Shown: positions 26,414-34,462 of the stretch, piece after piece
Position numbering within the stretch: position 1 is the stretch's first letter
Layout of the letters: the number at the start of each line of letters is the position of its first letter
DNA from: Acidimangrovimonas sediminis
Lineage (GTDB): Bacteria > Pseudomonadota > Alphaproteobacteria > Rhodobacterales > Rhodobacteraceae
DNA length: 64,000 nucleotides
Direction of reading: 5' to 3'
Assembly (NCBI RefSeq): GCF_002871005.1
Contig: NZ_PHSN01000004.1
Span: 1-64,000, forward strand
Notes under the pieces: generated by a model
Databases searched by the model: none
Told to the model about the DNA's origin: nothing
The model's input: the letters and a program-made list of their open reading frames with translations, nothing else
Translations under genes and position numbers: made by a program

Positions 26414-27343
26414 ATGGATCACGGCTTTGCACGAAAGCTGCGGCTCAAGCAGCTCATGGTCGTCGTCGCGCTGTCGGAGACGGGCAACATGCATCGCGCG
26501 GCCGAGGCGCTGGGGATGACCCAGTCCACGGCCTCGAAGTTACTGGGCGACGTCGAGGCGATGCTGGGCGTCACGCTGTTCGTGCGCGAACCGCGCGGCA
26601 TGCGCCCGACCGAACTGGGCCACGAGGTGATCGACTTCGCCCGCGCCACGCTGGTGCGCATCGACCGGTTTCGCGAGGACCTCGAGGCGAAGATCGCGGG
26701 CGGGCACGGCCTGCTGGTGGTCGGCGCGATCATGGGCGCGGCGCCCGACCTGATCGCCCGCACCGTGGCCGACCTGAAGGCCGAACGGCCGCGCCTGATG
26801 ATCCGCCTGCTGGGTGAGACCAGCGATCAGATCCTGGACATGCTGGAGGGTGGAACGGTCGACGTGGCCGTGGGGCGGTTCAGCACGCCGCGGCACTGGC
26901 AGCTCTTCGATTTCGAACGGCTGAGCGAGGAACCCATGCGCCTTGTCGTACGTGCGGGGCATCCGCTGGGCGCGAGCGGTCAGGTCACGCTGAAGGCGCT
27001 GCATGGCTGGCCCTGGATCATGCAGCCCGGCACCAACCCGACGCGGCAGATGATCGACAGCGCTTTTTCCGCGCTTGGGCTCGGGCCACCGGTCAATGCC
27101 GTGGAATCCGGGTCGATCTTTGCCATTCTCCAGCTGTTGCAGACCAGCGATGCGGTGGCCTTCCTGCCGATCTCGGTGGTGCGCGATCACCTGAACGCGG
27201 GACTGCTGACGGCGCTGTACGACCCGATCGGCAAACCGATCGGCGGCTTCGGCATCGTCCGGCGGCGGGGCGAGCCGCTGTCGCCCAATGCCGAGGCCTT
27301 CGTCGACAAGCTGCGCGCCGTCGTGGCGCGGACGCCGGGCTGA
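26414..27343 (+). CDS. LysR-family transcriptional regulator
   Basis: The 309-residue regulator has an N-terminal winged helix (LMVVVALSETGNMHRAAEALGMTQ... with the typical LysR spacing) and a C-terminal LysR substrate-binding domain of the type seen in GbpR-like regulators. It starts about 150 bases after atzF on the same strand. LysR regulators (AtzR) control cyanuric-acid genes in Pseudomonas sp. ADP, so control of the upstream operon is plausible. The tct cluster downstream is an alternative target. It ends 3 bases before the convergent SDR gene. Confidence 0.9.
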   Translation: MDHGFARKLRLKQLMVVVALSETGNMHRAAEALGMTQSTASKLLGDVEAMLGVTLFVREPRGMRPTELGHEVIDFARATLVRIDRFREDLEAKIAGGHGLLVVGAIMGAAPDLIARTVADLKAERPRLMIRLLGETSDQILDMLEGGTVDVAVGRFSTPRHWQLFDFERLSEEPMRLVVRAGHPLGASGQVTLKALHGWPWIMQPGTNPTRQMIDSAFSALGLGPPVNAVESGSIFAILQLLQTSDAVAFLPISVVRDHLNAGLLTALYDPIGKPIGGFGIVRRRGEPLSPNAEAFVDKLRAVVARTPG

Positions 27344-27346
27344 TCG

Positions 27347-28087
27347 TCAGTAGGTCGCGCGCCCGCCCGACAGGTCGAACACCGCCCCGGTGGTGAAACT
27401 GTTCTCGGCCGTGGCCAGCCAGGCGATCATCGCCGCCGCCTCGTCCACCTCGAGGAACCGGCCGCGCGGGATCTTGGACAGCATGTAGTCGATGTGCTCC
27501 TGCTTCATCTGGTCGAAGATCCGGGTGCGGGCGGCGGCGGGGGTGACGCAGTTCACCGCGATGTCGCGATCCGCCGTCTCCTTCGCCAGCGACTTGGTCA
27601 GCGCGATCACCCCCGCTTTGGAGGCGGAATAGGCGCTGGCGTTGGGGTTACCTTCCTTGCCGGCGATCGAGGCCACGTTGACGATCCGGCCATAGCCGCG
27701 CGTCAGCATCCCGGGCACGATGGCACGGTTGAGGTGGAACACCCCCGTCAGGTTGATGTCGAGGACGCGCTGCCATTCCGCCGGGTCGTATTCCCATGTC
27801 CGGGCATTGGCGCCCGCGATCCCCGCGCAGGCGATCAGGATGTCGATCCCGCCAAGCGCCGCCTCGGTCGCGCGGGTCGTGGCCTCGACCGCGGCAAGGT
27901 CGGTCTGGTCGACGGCCCGGAACTCTCCCCCCAGCGCGTCGGCGGCCTCGGTCCCCAGCGCGCTGTCGACATCCCAGATCGAGACCCGCGCGCCCCCGGC
28001 GGCAAGCTTGCGCGCGACGGCAAGGCCGATGCCCTGCGCGCCGCCGGTCACCACGGCGCTGCGGCCGGCGAGATCGAGTGTGTTCAT
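27347..28087 (-). CDS. SDR-family dehydrogenase (FabG-like)
   Basis: The 246-residue short-chain dehydrogenase has the NAD(P)-binding motif VTGGAQGIG near residue 14, NNAG replaced by ACAGIAG, catalytic Ser in VNVASIAGKEG, and YSASK with the catalytic Tyr-Lys. The Asp at the end of beta-2 (IWDVDSALG) suggests NAD preference. The substrate is unknown. It is divergent from tctCBA across a 300-base region with a large inverted repeat, so co-regulation with the transporter is likely. Confidence 0.88.
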   Translation of the reverse strand: MNTLDLAGRSAVVTGGAQGIGLAVARKLAAGGARVSIWDVDSALGTEAADALGGEFRAVDQTDLAAVEATTRATEAALGGIDILIACAGIAGANARTWEYDPAEWQRVLDINLTGVFHLNRAIVPGMLTRGYGRIVNVASIAGKEGNPNASAYSASKAGVIALTKSLAKETADRDIAVNCVTPAAARTRIFDQMKQEHIDYMLSKIPRGRFLEVDEAAAMIAWLATAENSFTTGAVFDLSGGRATY

Positions 28088-28386
28088 GCTGTCCTCCCCT
28101 GAGCGCGGCCCGGGATGCGGGCGGTGCTGGTCCGAGTGCTAGACCGGTGCGCAAGTCCGTCCCAATGAATTAATTCCGCCCTGCGATCGCGAAACGCGAT
28201 CACTCGGTTGGGTTGGGGGAGCGTTCGCGTTTCGCGATCGCAGCGGGGAATGTTTTCATCGCTTCCGCATGGTTTCCGGCATGACAGGCCCGGTTAATCA
28301 TGTTTCGCTGACCTCAAGGCCCGCGGGGGCCGCGGAAGGAGGAGCCGCACCCCGCACGGGAGAGGGCCGTCATCAGGGAGGACTTC
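28088..28386. other. Divergent regulatory region between the SDR gene and tctC
   Basis: The 299 bases contain no gene. They hold the paired palindromes at 28181-28243 and, close to tctC, a good ribosome-binding site (GGGAGGA). It should contain both divergent promoters, but no clear -35/-10 pair stands out. Confidence 0.6.
28181..28243. promoter_or_regulatory. Paired palindromic operators within a 19-bp inverted repeat
   Basis: A perfect 19-bp inverted repeat, CTGCGATCGCGAAACGCGA at 28181-28199 and its reverse complement at 28225-28243, has a 25-bp spacer. Each arm itself contains a 13-bp palindrome, TCGCG-AAA-CGCGA (28187-28199) and TCGCG-TTT-CGCGA (28225-28237). Two dimer-binding sites about four helical turns apart in a divergent promoter region look like a repressor/activator operator pair. 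The binding protein is not identified; the nearby LysR regulator is one candidate. Confidence 0.65.
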
Positions 28387-29367
28387 ATGAAGAGACGCGA
28401 GTTTCTGGCCGCGGGTGCGGCTGCTGGTGCTGTTGCGGCAAGCGGGTCGTCGGCCTGGGCCAAGGATTACCCGTCGCGCCCGATCCAGCTGATCGTGCCC
28501 TGGGCCGCCGGGGGCGGCACGGATGCGGTGGCGCGGATCCTCGGCTCGGTGATGCAGAAGGATCTGGGCGTGCCGGTCAACGTGGTGAACCGCACCGGCG
28601 GCTCGGGCGTGGTGGGCCATGACGCCATCGCGCGGGCGAAACCCGACGGCTACACCATCGGCCTTGCCACGGTGGAGATCGGGATGCTGCACTGGCAGGG
28701 GCTGACCAAGCTGACCTATGCCGATTACGACATCCTCGGCGTGGTCAACCAGGATCCGGCGGGGATCACCGTCTCGGCCGACAGCAAGTACAAGACCGCC
28801 GAGGAGCTGATCGCCGCGATCAAGAAGCAGCCCAAGGGCAGTTTCACCGCATCGGGCACCGGGCAGGGCGGGATCTGGAACGTCGCGCTCGACGGGCTGA
28901 TGATGGATCAGGGGATGCCCGCCGATCAGGTGACCTGGATCCCCAGCCAGGGCGCCGCGCCCGGGCTGACCGACATGGTCGCGGGCGGGGTGAGCATGGT
29001 CACAGCGTCGCTCCCCGAGGCGCAGGCGATGATCGAGGCGGGCCGGGTCCGCGCGCTGGCCACGATGGCGTCGAAGCGGCTGGACAAGTTCCCCGACGTG
29101 CCGACGATCAAGGAGGCGCTGGGATCGGACTGGACCATGGCCGCCTGGCGCGGGGTCTTCGCGCCCAAGGGCCTGCCGGATCCGGTCAAGGCCGTCCTCG
29201 TGAAAGCGGTGGACGAGGCCTATCACAGCGACGACTACAAGAAATTCATGACCTCGCGCGGGCTTGGGATGATCTACATGCCGCCCAAGGATGCCGAAGC
29301 CTTCGCCGCCAAGGCCGATGCCTCCTTCGGCAAGGTGATGAAGGCCGCGGGGCTTGCCAAGGGCTGA
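28387..29367 (+). CDS. tctC: Tripartite tricarboxylate transporter substrate-binding protein (TctC/Bug family)
   Basis: The 326-residue periplasmic protein starts with a twin-arginine-like signal (MKRREFLAAGAAAG, cut near SAWAKD). The mature part matches the TctC/Bug fold: YPSRPIQLIVPWAAGGGTDAVAR opening and KPDGYTIGL, in which carboxylate is bound through water-bridged loops. The ligand is probably an organic acid, not determinable here. tctB and tctA follow on the same strand, but tctB is separated by an unusual repeat-rich 238-base gap. Confidence 0.92.
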   Translation: MKRREFLAAGAAAGAVAASGSSAWAKDYPSRPIQLIVPWAAGGGTDAVARILGSVMQKDLGVPVNVVNRTGGSGVVGHDAIARAKPDGYTIGLATVEIGMLHWQGLTKLTYADYDILGVVNQDPAGITVSADSKYKTAEELIAAIKKQPKGSFTASGTGQGGIWNVALDGLMMDQGMPADQVTWIPSQGAAPGLTDMVAGGVSMVTASLPEAQAMIEAGRVRALATMASKRLDKFPDVPTIKEALGSDWTMAAWRGVFAPKGLPDPVKAVLVKAVDEAYHSDDYKKFMTSRGLGMIYMPPKDAEAFAAKADASFGKVMKAAGLAKG

Positions 29368-29376
29368 GCGCGGGCC

Positions 29377-29436
29377 CGGGCAAACCGAAGACGGGCACAC
29401 CGAAGACGGGCAGACCGGAGACGGGCGAGCAGGGGA
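29377..29436 (+). repeat. 15-bp tandem repeat, four copies
   Basis: Four consecutive 15-bp units begin CGGGCAAACCGAAGA, CGGGCACACCGAAGA, CGGGCAGACCGGAGA and CGGGCGAGCAGGGGA, decaying in identity toward the 3' end. They begin 10 bases after the tctC stop and lie in the tctC-tctB gap. Confidence 0.85.
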
Positions 29437-29499
29437 CGGGCGTTTCCGGGGGCATCTCTGACGGTGTCCCCGGGGGGCCGTCCGGCCGGACGCCGGGCA

Positions 29500-29569
29500 C
29501 GGTTCGGCCAGACCGGTTCAGCACGACCGGTTCGGCAAGGCCGGTTCGGCAAGGCCGGATCGTCAGGGC
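29500..29569 (+). repeat. 14-bp tandem repeat, four copies plus a degenerate fifth
   Basis: Units CGGTTCGGCCAGAC, CGGTTCAGCACGAC, and two identical CGGTTCGGCAAGGC, then a degenerate CGGATCGTCAGGGC, run without gaps. The unit is unrelated in sequence to the 15-bp family 60 bases upstream. It lies in the same tctC-tctB intercistronic gap, 36 bases before the tctB start. Confidence 0.85.
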
Positions 29570-29605
29570 CAGATCGCTGCGGACCTGTTTCCGACAGGAG
29601 AGATC

Positions 29606-30076
29606 ATGAAAGCCAACACCCTCTTTCTCGGGTTTGCGATGCTGGTCATGGGCGCGGCGGTCTTTGCCTCGTCCTGGCTCTATCATCCGCTGCCCGATCA
29701 ATCCTACGGCTCGGACACGATGCCCCGGCTGACCGGGCTGTTCGGCCTCGGTATCGGTGTCGCGCTGGTGGTGCAGGCCCTGCGCGCGGGGCAGAGGATC
29801 CCCGCGCTGACCGTGCAGCCGTGGCTGACCGACTGGCGCCGGGTCGGTGGCATGGTCGCGGCAGCGGCGGGCGTGCTGGCCTACGTGCTGTTTTCCGACC
29901 AGCTCGGGTTTCTCGGCGTCGCCGTGCCGCTGGTGCTGGCGCTGATGCTGCTGCGCGGCGCGCGCCCGGTGCTGGCGGTGCCGGTCGCCGTGGTGATCTC
30001 GCTCGCCGCCTACTTCCTGTTCGCCGGGCTCCTGCTGGTTCCACTGCCGGGGCCGGATCTCATGTCGCTGTTCTAG
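29606..30076 (+). CDS. tctB: Tripartite tricarboxylate transporter small membrane subunit TctB
   Basis: The 156-residue protein has four hydrophobic segments (about 5-25, 45-60, 78-95 and 103-145, the last splitting in two), typical of the small TctB subunit. It should pair with TctA in the inner membrane. The start ATG follows CAGGAGAG. It lies between tctC and tctA, 52 bases before tctA. Confidence 0.88.
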   Translation: MKANTLFLGFAMLVMGAAVFASSWLYHPLPDQSYGSDTMPRLTGLFGLGIGVALVVQALRAGQRIPALTVQPWLTDWRRVGGMVAAAAGVLAYVLFSDQLGFLGVAVPLVLALMLLRGARPVLAVPVAVVISLAAYFLFAGLLLVPLPGPDLMSLF

Positions 30077-30128
30077 CCCCCGGGCGCAGGCCCACAGGCA
30101 CGCGCCCCGAAGCTGCGAAGGAAATTCC

Positions 30129-31628
30129 ATGTCCGTCTACCTGGACGCGCTCCAGCTGGTGTTCCAGCCCTACGTTCTGGCGGTGATCTTCGGATCGGCG
30201 ATGTTCGGCATGTTCGTGGGTGCGATCCCCGGACTTTCGGCCACGCTTGCGACCGCGCTTCTGGTGCCGCTCACCTTCTTCATGGACCCGGTGCCGGCAA
30301 TCGCCTCGATCGTGACCGCCACCGCGATGGCGATCTTCTCGGGTGACATCTCGGGCACGCTTCTGCGTATCCCAGGCACGCCCGCCTCGGCCGCCTATGT
30401 CGACGACGGCTACCGCATGACCCTGGCGGGCAAGAGCAGCGAGGCGCTGGGGGCGAGCCTTTTCTTCTCGTCGCTGGGCGGGATCTTCGGCACCATCGTT
30501 CTGACCGTCGCTGCGCCGCAACTGGCCAATATCGCGCTGAAATTCTCGTCCTTCGAATATTTCTGGCTGGTGTTGCTGGGGCTGAGCTGCGCGGTCTTCG
30601 TCTCGCCCGGGTCGGCCACGCTGGGCCTCGTGTCGCTGTTCGTGGGGCTGTGCGCCGCGCTGGTGGGGCAGAACAACCCCACGGGCGAGGCGCGCTATAC
30701 CTTCGGTTCGGTCGAGCTGATGGCGGGGATCCAGTTCATCCCCGCGATGATCGGCCTCTTCGCCATGTCCGAAGTGTTCCGCTACTACGTCCACCCGGCG
30801 GCGAAGCGCGCGCCGCAGGCAGTGCGTGGATCGATCCTGCGCAAACAATTCGCCAACCTGCGCCGCTATCCGTGGCAGGCGCTGAGGGGCGCGAGCCTCG
30901 GTACCGCGGTGGGCGCGCTGCCGGGGGCGGGGGCGGATATCGCGGCGTGGATCTCCTACGCGGTGTCGAAGAAGATGTCGCGCACGCCGCAGAAATACGG
31001 CACCGGCCATGTCGAGGGGATCATCGAGGCGGGCGCTTCGAACAACGGTGCCGTCTCGGGCGCGTGGATCCCGGCGCTGGTCTTCGGCATCCCGGGCGAC
31101 AGCATCACCGCGATCGTCATCGGCGTGCTCTACGTCAAGGGCGTGAACCCGGGGCCCACGATCTTCATCATGCACCCGCAGGTGATCTATGCCGTGTTCA
31201 TCGTGTTCTTCCTCGCCAACCTCGTCATGCTGCCGCTGGGCTGGGTGATGATCCGGATGGCCAGCCGGGTGCTGTCGGTGCCACAGAACATCCTGATGCC
31301 GGTGATCCTTCTGTTCTGCATCACCGGGTCGTTCGCGATCAACAATTCGGTCGCGGGGATCCTGATCATGCTGGTCTTCGGCGCGATCGGGTTTGTCATG
31401 GAGGAGAACGACATCCCGCTGGCGCCGGCGATCCTGGGCATCGTGCTGGGCCCGATGCTGGAGCGCAATTTCGTCACCTCGATGATCAAGGCCCATGGCA
31501 GTCCGCTGGGCTTCTTCGAGCGGCCGATCGCGGCGGGGCTGGGGGTGGCGGTTATCGCGATCTGGCTGCTGCCGGTGCTGCTGCGCCGGCTGACGCGTGC
31601 GCGCCGGGTGGTGAAACAGGGCGCCTGA
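30129..31628 (+). CDS. tctA: Tripartite tricarboxylate transporter large membrane subunit TctA
   Basis: The 499-residue membrane protein has about 12 hydrophobic segments and the TctA-specific motifs GAIPGLSATLATALLVPLT (near residue 33) and, in the second half, ALPGAGADIAAWISYAVSKK and VFGIPGDSITAIVIG, which repeat the PGxx membrane-loop pattern. It forms the sodium- or proton-coupled transport channel for the TctC ligand. It ends convergently with the ABC ATPase gene across a hairpin-rich 162-base gap. Confidence 0.93.
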   Translation: MSVYLDALQLVFQPYVLAVIFGSAMFGMFVGAIPGLSATLATALLVPLTFFMDPVPAIASIVTATAMAIFSGDISGTLLRIPGTPASAAYVDDGYRMTLAGKSSEALGASLFFSSLGGIFGTIVLTVAAPQLANIALKFSSFEYFWLVLLGLSCAVFVSPGSATLGLVSLFVGLCAALVGQNNPTGEARYTFGSVELMAGIQFIPAMIGLFAMSEVFRYYVHPAAKRAPQAVRGSILRKQFANLRRYPWQALRGASLGTAVGALPGAGADIAAWISYAVSKKMSRTPQKYGTGHVEGIIEAGASNNGAVSGAWIPALVFGIPGDSITAIVIGVLYVKGVNPGPTIFIMHPQVIYAVFIVFFLANLVMLPLGWVMIRMASRVLSVPQNILMPVILLFCITGSFAINNSVAGILIMLVFGAIGFVMEENDIPLAPAILGIVLGPMLERNFVTSMIKAHGSPLGFFERPIAAGLGVAVIAIWLLPVLLRRLTRARRVVKQGA

Positions 31629-31790
31629 GGCGATCCGGCGGGCGCCGGGGTTTCAGACCTCAGCCCCCGCCGCATCCGCGAGGGGGGCACACCCCCGCAC
31701 CCGCCGCATCCGCGGGGGTTTCACACCCCCGCACCCCCGTGGGATATTTTCGAGCAGAAAGAAGGGGGAGCGGGGGCTTTTCGTCGGGGG
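31629..31790. other. Convergent gap with direct repeat and hairpins
   Basis: Between two converging genes. It contains a 15-bp direct repeat CCCGCCGCATCCGCG (31666-31680 and 31700-31714), the GCGGGGG/CCCCCGC hairpin at 31712-31732, and an AT-containing GTGGGATATTTTCGAGCAGAAAGAAG tract (31739-31764). It probably terminates transcription in both directions. Confidence 0.5.
31712..31732 (-). repeat. Repeated extragenic hairpin, copy 1
   Basis: GCGGGGG-TTTCACA-CCCCCGC is a 7-bp stem with a 7-nt loop. On the minus strand the loop reads TGTGAAA, nearly the same as the AGTGAAA loop of the copy at 39311-39331. Both copies share GTGAAACCCCCGCGG and both lie just after gene ends, so the element is probably a dispersed terminator-like repeat. 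Confidence 0.55.
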
Positions 31791-32888
31791 TCAGACGACC
31801 CTGCCGTGCTCGGGCTCCATCAGGTGCATATGGGCAAGGTTGGGGGCGAGGGTCACCGTCTGTCCCACCGCCGTCGGCGCGTGGGGGTCGACCCGGGCGC
31901 AGGCGAAGGTGTCGCCCAGCGGGAAGTAGAGGAGCGTGTCGGCGCCCAGCGGTTCGGCCACCTCGATCGTCACCGGCATCACCTGGTCGGGGCGCGCGGC
32001 CTCGGTGGCGAGGCCCAGATCCTCGGGGCGGATGCCGAAGACCATCGCCTTGTCGCGCCACTGGGCGTAGCGTTTCGCGCGGTCCTCGGGCAGCACCAGT
32101 TCGGTGCCGTCGGCAAGCCGCAGAGCCAGCCCCGATCCCGCCTGCACCACGTGGCAATCGAAGAAGTTCATCGGCGGCGAGCCGATGAACCCCGCGACGA
32201 AGCGCGAGGCGGGGTGGTGGTACATCTCGTCGGGGGTGCCGATCTGTTCGATCACGCCGTGGTTCATCATGACGATCCGGTCGGCCAGTGTCATCGCCTC
32301 GATCTGGTCGTGGGTGACGTAGAGCGTGGTCGCCTGCACCGTCTGGTGGATGCGCTTGATCTCGGTCCGCATCTGGGCGCGCAGCTTGGCGTCGAGATTC
32401 GAGAGCGGCTCGTCGAACAGGAAGACCTGCGGGTGGCGCACGATGGCGCGGCCCATGGCCACGCGCTGGCGCTGGCCGCCCGAAAGCTCCTTCGGCTTGC
32501 GCTTGAGGAAGTCGGCGATGCCGAGGATCCGCCCCGCCTCGGTCACCCGGGCCTCGATGTCCTCGGCCGAATGGCGACGGGTGCGCAGGCCGAAGGCGAT
32601 GTTCTCGTAGACCGAGAGATGCGGGTAGAGGGCGTAGTTCTGGAATACCATCGCGATGTCGCGGTCGCGCGCGGGCAGGTCGTTCACCCGCTTGTCGCCG
32701 ATCAGGATGTCGCCCCCGGTCACGCTTTCCAGGCCCGCGACCATGCGCAGCGTCGTCGTCTTGCCGCAGCCGGAGGGGCCCACCAGGACCACGAACTCCT
32801 TGTCCGCGATGTCGATGTCGATCCCCTTCACCGCCTGCTGCTTGCCGTCGTAGGATTTGACGACCTTCTGCAATGTCACCTTTGCCAT
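31791..32888 (-). CDS. Sugar-type ABC transporter ATP-binding protein (MalK/UgpC family)
   Basis: The 365-residue ATPase has Walker A (GPSGCGKTT), Q-loop, signature LSGGQRQRVAMGRA and Walker B (VFLFDEPLSNLDA), plus the C-terminal OB-type regulatory domain of the MalK/UgpC group. It would energise the MalF/MalG-type permeases encoded divergently at 34463-36222. The start at 32888 (MAKVTLQKV) is at the family-typical place; the frame remains open upstream but the extra residues are not conserved. A TGGTATACCA site lies in the shared divergent promoter region. Confidence 0.93.
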   Translation of the reverse strand: MAKVTLQKVVKSYDGKQQAVKGIDIDIADKEFVVLVGPSGCGKTTTLRMVAGLESVTGGDILIGDKRVNDLPARDRDIAMVFQNYALYPHLSVYENIAFGLRTRRHSAEDIEARVTEAGRILGIADFLKRKPKELSGGQRQRVAMGRAIVRHPQVFLFDEPLSNLDAKLRAQMRTEIKRIHQTVQATTLYVTHDQIEAMTLADRIVMMNHGVIEQIGTPDEMYHHPASRFVAGFIGSPPMNFFDCHVVQAGSGLALRLADGTELVLPEDRAKRYAQWRDKAMVFGIRPEDLGLATEAARPDQVMPVTIEVAEPLGADTLLYFPLGDTFACARVDPHAPTAVGQTVTLAPNLAHMHLMEPEHGRVV

Positions 32889-33002
32889 GTCTGTGCTGCG
32901 ACTCCCTGATTCGCGTTCAAGCGGAATTGGACGCGATTCCCGCGTCTCTGCCAAATCCTTCCGGACTTTCTCGGGCAATTCCCACTTTCCTCCTCCCAAA
33001 TA

Positions 33003-33014
33003 TTGGTATACCAA
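33003..33014. promoter_or_regulatory. TGGTATACCA operator, site 1 (ABC importer divergent promoter)
   Basis: TTGGTATACCAA is a perfect 12-bp palindrome, 114 bases before the ATPase start and 124 bases before the binding-protein start on the other strand. It is one of six copies in the window; the TGGT...ACCA form fits FadR-subfamily GntR operators (TnGTnnnACnA type). Confidence 0.75.
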
Positions 33015-33138
33015 AATAGAGGAGAACCAGATCGCGCGCCATCACGAAGTCGTGAGTTCTTCTCACCCGGTTGTCGTTTGGAGGGCGACGGGCGCGCATC
33101 TAGTCTCTCGACGAGATATTCTACTGGGAGGAGAAAGA

Positions 33139-34449
33139 ATGTCCGATTTCAATCGCCGCGAATTGCTGCAGATGACGGCGGCCGGCGCGCTTGCCGTGGG
33201 GGCGGGTGCGCGCCCGGCGCTGGCAGCCGATTACAAGCCGATGTTCGACGTCGAGAAGGGGGCCAGCCTGCAGCTTCTGCGCTGGACCGGTTTCATCGAC
33301 CAGGACGACAAGCAGTGGAAGATCAACACCGACGCCTTCACCAAGGCTACCGGCGTGCCGGTCACGATCCAGGAGGTGTCCTGGACCGAGATCCAGGCGA
33401 AATCGGGCCTGGCCGCGCAGATCGGATCGGGGCCCGACGTGATCATGGGGTTCTACGATGACCCGTTCATCTATCCCGACAAGTTGGTCGATGTGTCGGA
33501 CGTCTGCGAGTACCTCGAGAAGAAATACGGCGGCTTCTACGACGTCGCGAAAAGCTATGGCTACGACACCGAGAACAAGCGCTGGATCGGGCTGCCGATG
33601 GGCGGGCCGGGGGCCGCGGTGACCTATCGCGAGAGCTGGCTGAAAGAGGCAGGCTTCGACAGTTTCCCCAAGGATTTCGACGGGCTGTTGAAGGCCGCGC
33701 GGGCGCTGAAGAAGATCAACCATCCGATCGGCCTGGCGCTTGGCCACGCCGTGGGCGACGGCAACACCTGGTGTCACACCCTGCTCTGGGGCTTCGGCGG
33801 CAAGCAGGTGGACGAGGACAACAAGGTCGCGATCGATTCGAAGGAGACGCGCGAGGCGCTGAAATACGCCAAGGCGCTTTACGAGACGATGATCCCGGGG
33901 ACGGCCTCGTGGCTGGACGTGAACAACAACCAGGCCTTCCTGGCGGGCCAGATCTCGATGACGATCAACGGCATCAGCATCTGGTATACGGCGAAGCAGA
34001 AGTTCCCCGACATGTTCCCCGACATCCGCACGGCGCCGCAGCCGATCGGGCCAGTGGGGCATGCGACGAACTTCAACCTGTTCTCGCAAAGCTTCATCTT
34101 CAAGTATTCCAAGTACCCGAATGCGGCCAAGGAATACCTGCGCTTCATGTGCGAGCGCGAGCAGATGGACCCCTGGGTCACCGGGATGGTGGGCTACGTC
34201 ACGCCCGCGCTGAAGGGCTATGCGGACCTGCCGATCTGGACCAAGGCGCCCGAGATCACGCCCTATCGCGACGTGCTCAAGGACAACCACCCCGACGGCT
34301 TCGCCGGCACCCCGGGGCGCGCGGCGGCGACGGCGCTGAACGATTTCGTCATCGTCAACATGTTCGCCGATGCCTGCGCCCACGGCTCCAGCCCCGAGGA
34401 CGCGGCCAAATCGGCGGCCGCGAAGCTCAAGTCGATCTACGGCAGCTGA
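33139..34449 (+). CDS. Sugar-type ABC transporter substrate-binding protein (family 1)
   Basis: The 436-residue extracellular solute-binding protein has an N-terminal export signal with paired arginines (NRRELLQMTAAGALAVG, cut after ALAA near residue 30). The mature part has the family-1 fold (EVSWTEIQAKSGLAAQIGSGPDVI; NPAATALNDF-like end). The ligand is probably a carbohydrate or sugar acid, since the operon shares an operator with the sugar-acid genes. ATG 33139 follows a strong GGGAGGAGAAAGA site; upstream in-frame codons lack a conserved sequence. Confidence 0.92.
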   Translation: MSDFNRRELLQMTAAGALAVGAGARPALAADYKPMFDVEKGASLQLLRWTGFIDQDDKQWKINTDAFTKATGVPVTIQEVSWTEIQAKSGLAAQIGSGPDVIMGFYDDPFIYPDKLVDVSDVCEYLEKKYGGFYDVAKSYGYDTENKRWIGLPMGGPGAAVTYRESWLKEAGFDSFPKDFDGLLKAARALKKINHPIGLALGHAVGDGNTWCHTLLWGFGGKQVDEDNKVAIDSKETREALKYAKALYETMIPGTASWLDVNNNQAFLAGQISMTINGISIWYTAKQKFPDMFPDIRTAPQPIGPVGHATNFNLFSQSFIFKYSKYPNAAKEYLRFMCEREQMDPWVTGMVGYVTPALKGYADLPIWTKAPEITPYRDVLKDNHPDGFAGTPGRAAATALNDFVIVNMFADACAHGSSPEDAAKSAAAKLKSIYGS

Positions 34450-34462
34450 CGGGCCGGGCGCG

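Noticed and set aside
29377-29569. Tandem repeats considered as a CRISPR array
   Set aside because: Units are 14-15 bp and contiguous with no unique spacers, and no cas gene is nearby.
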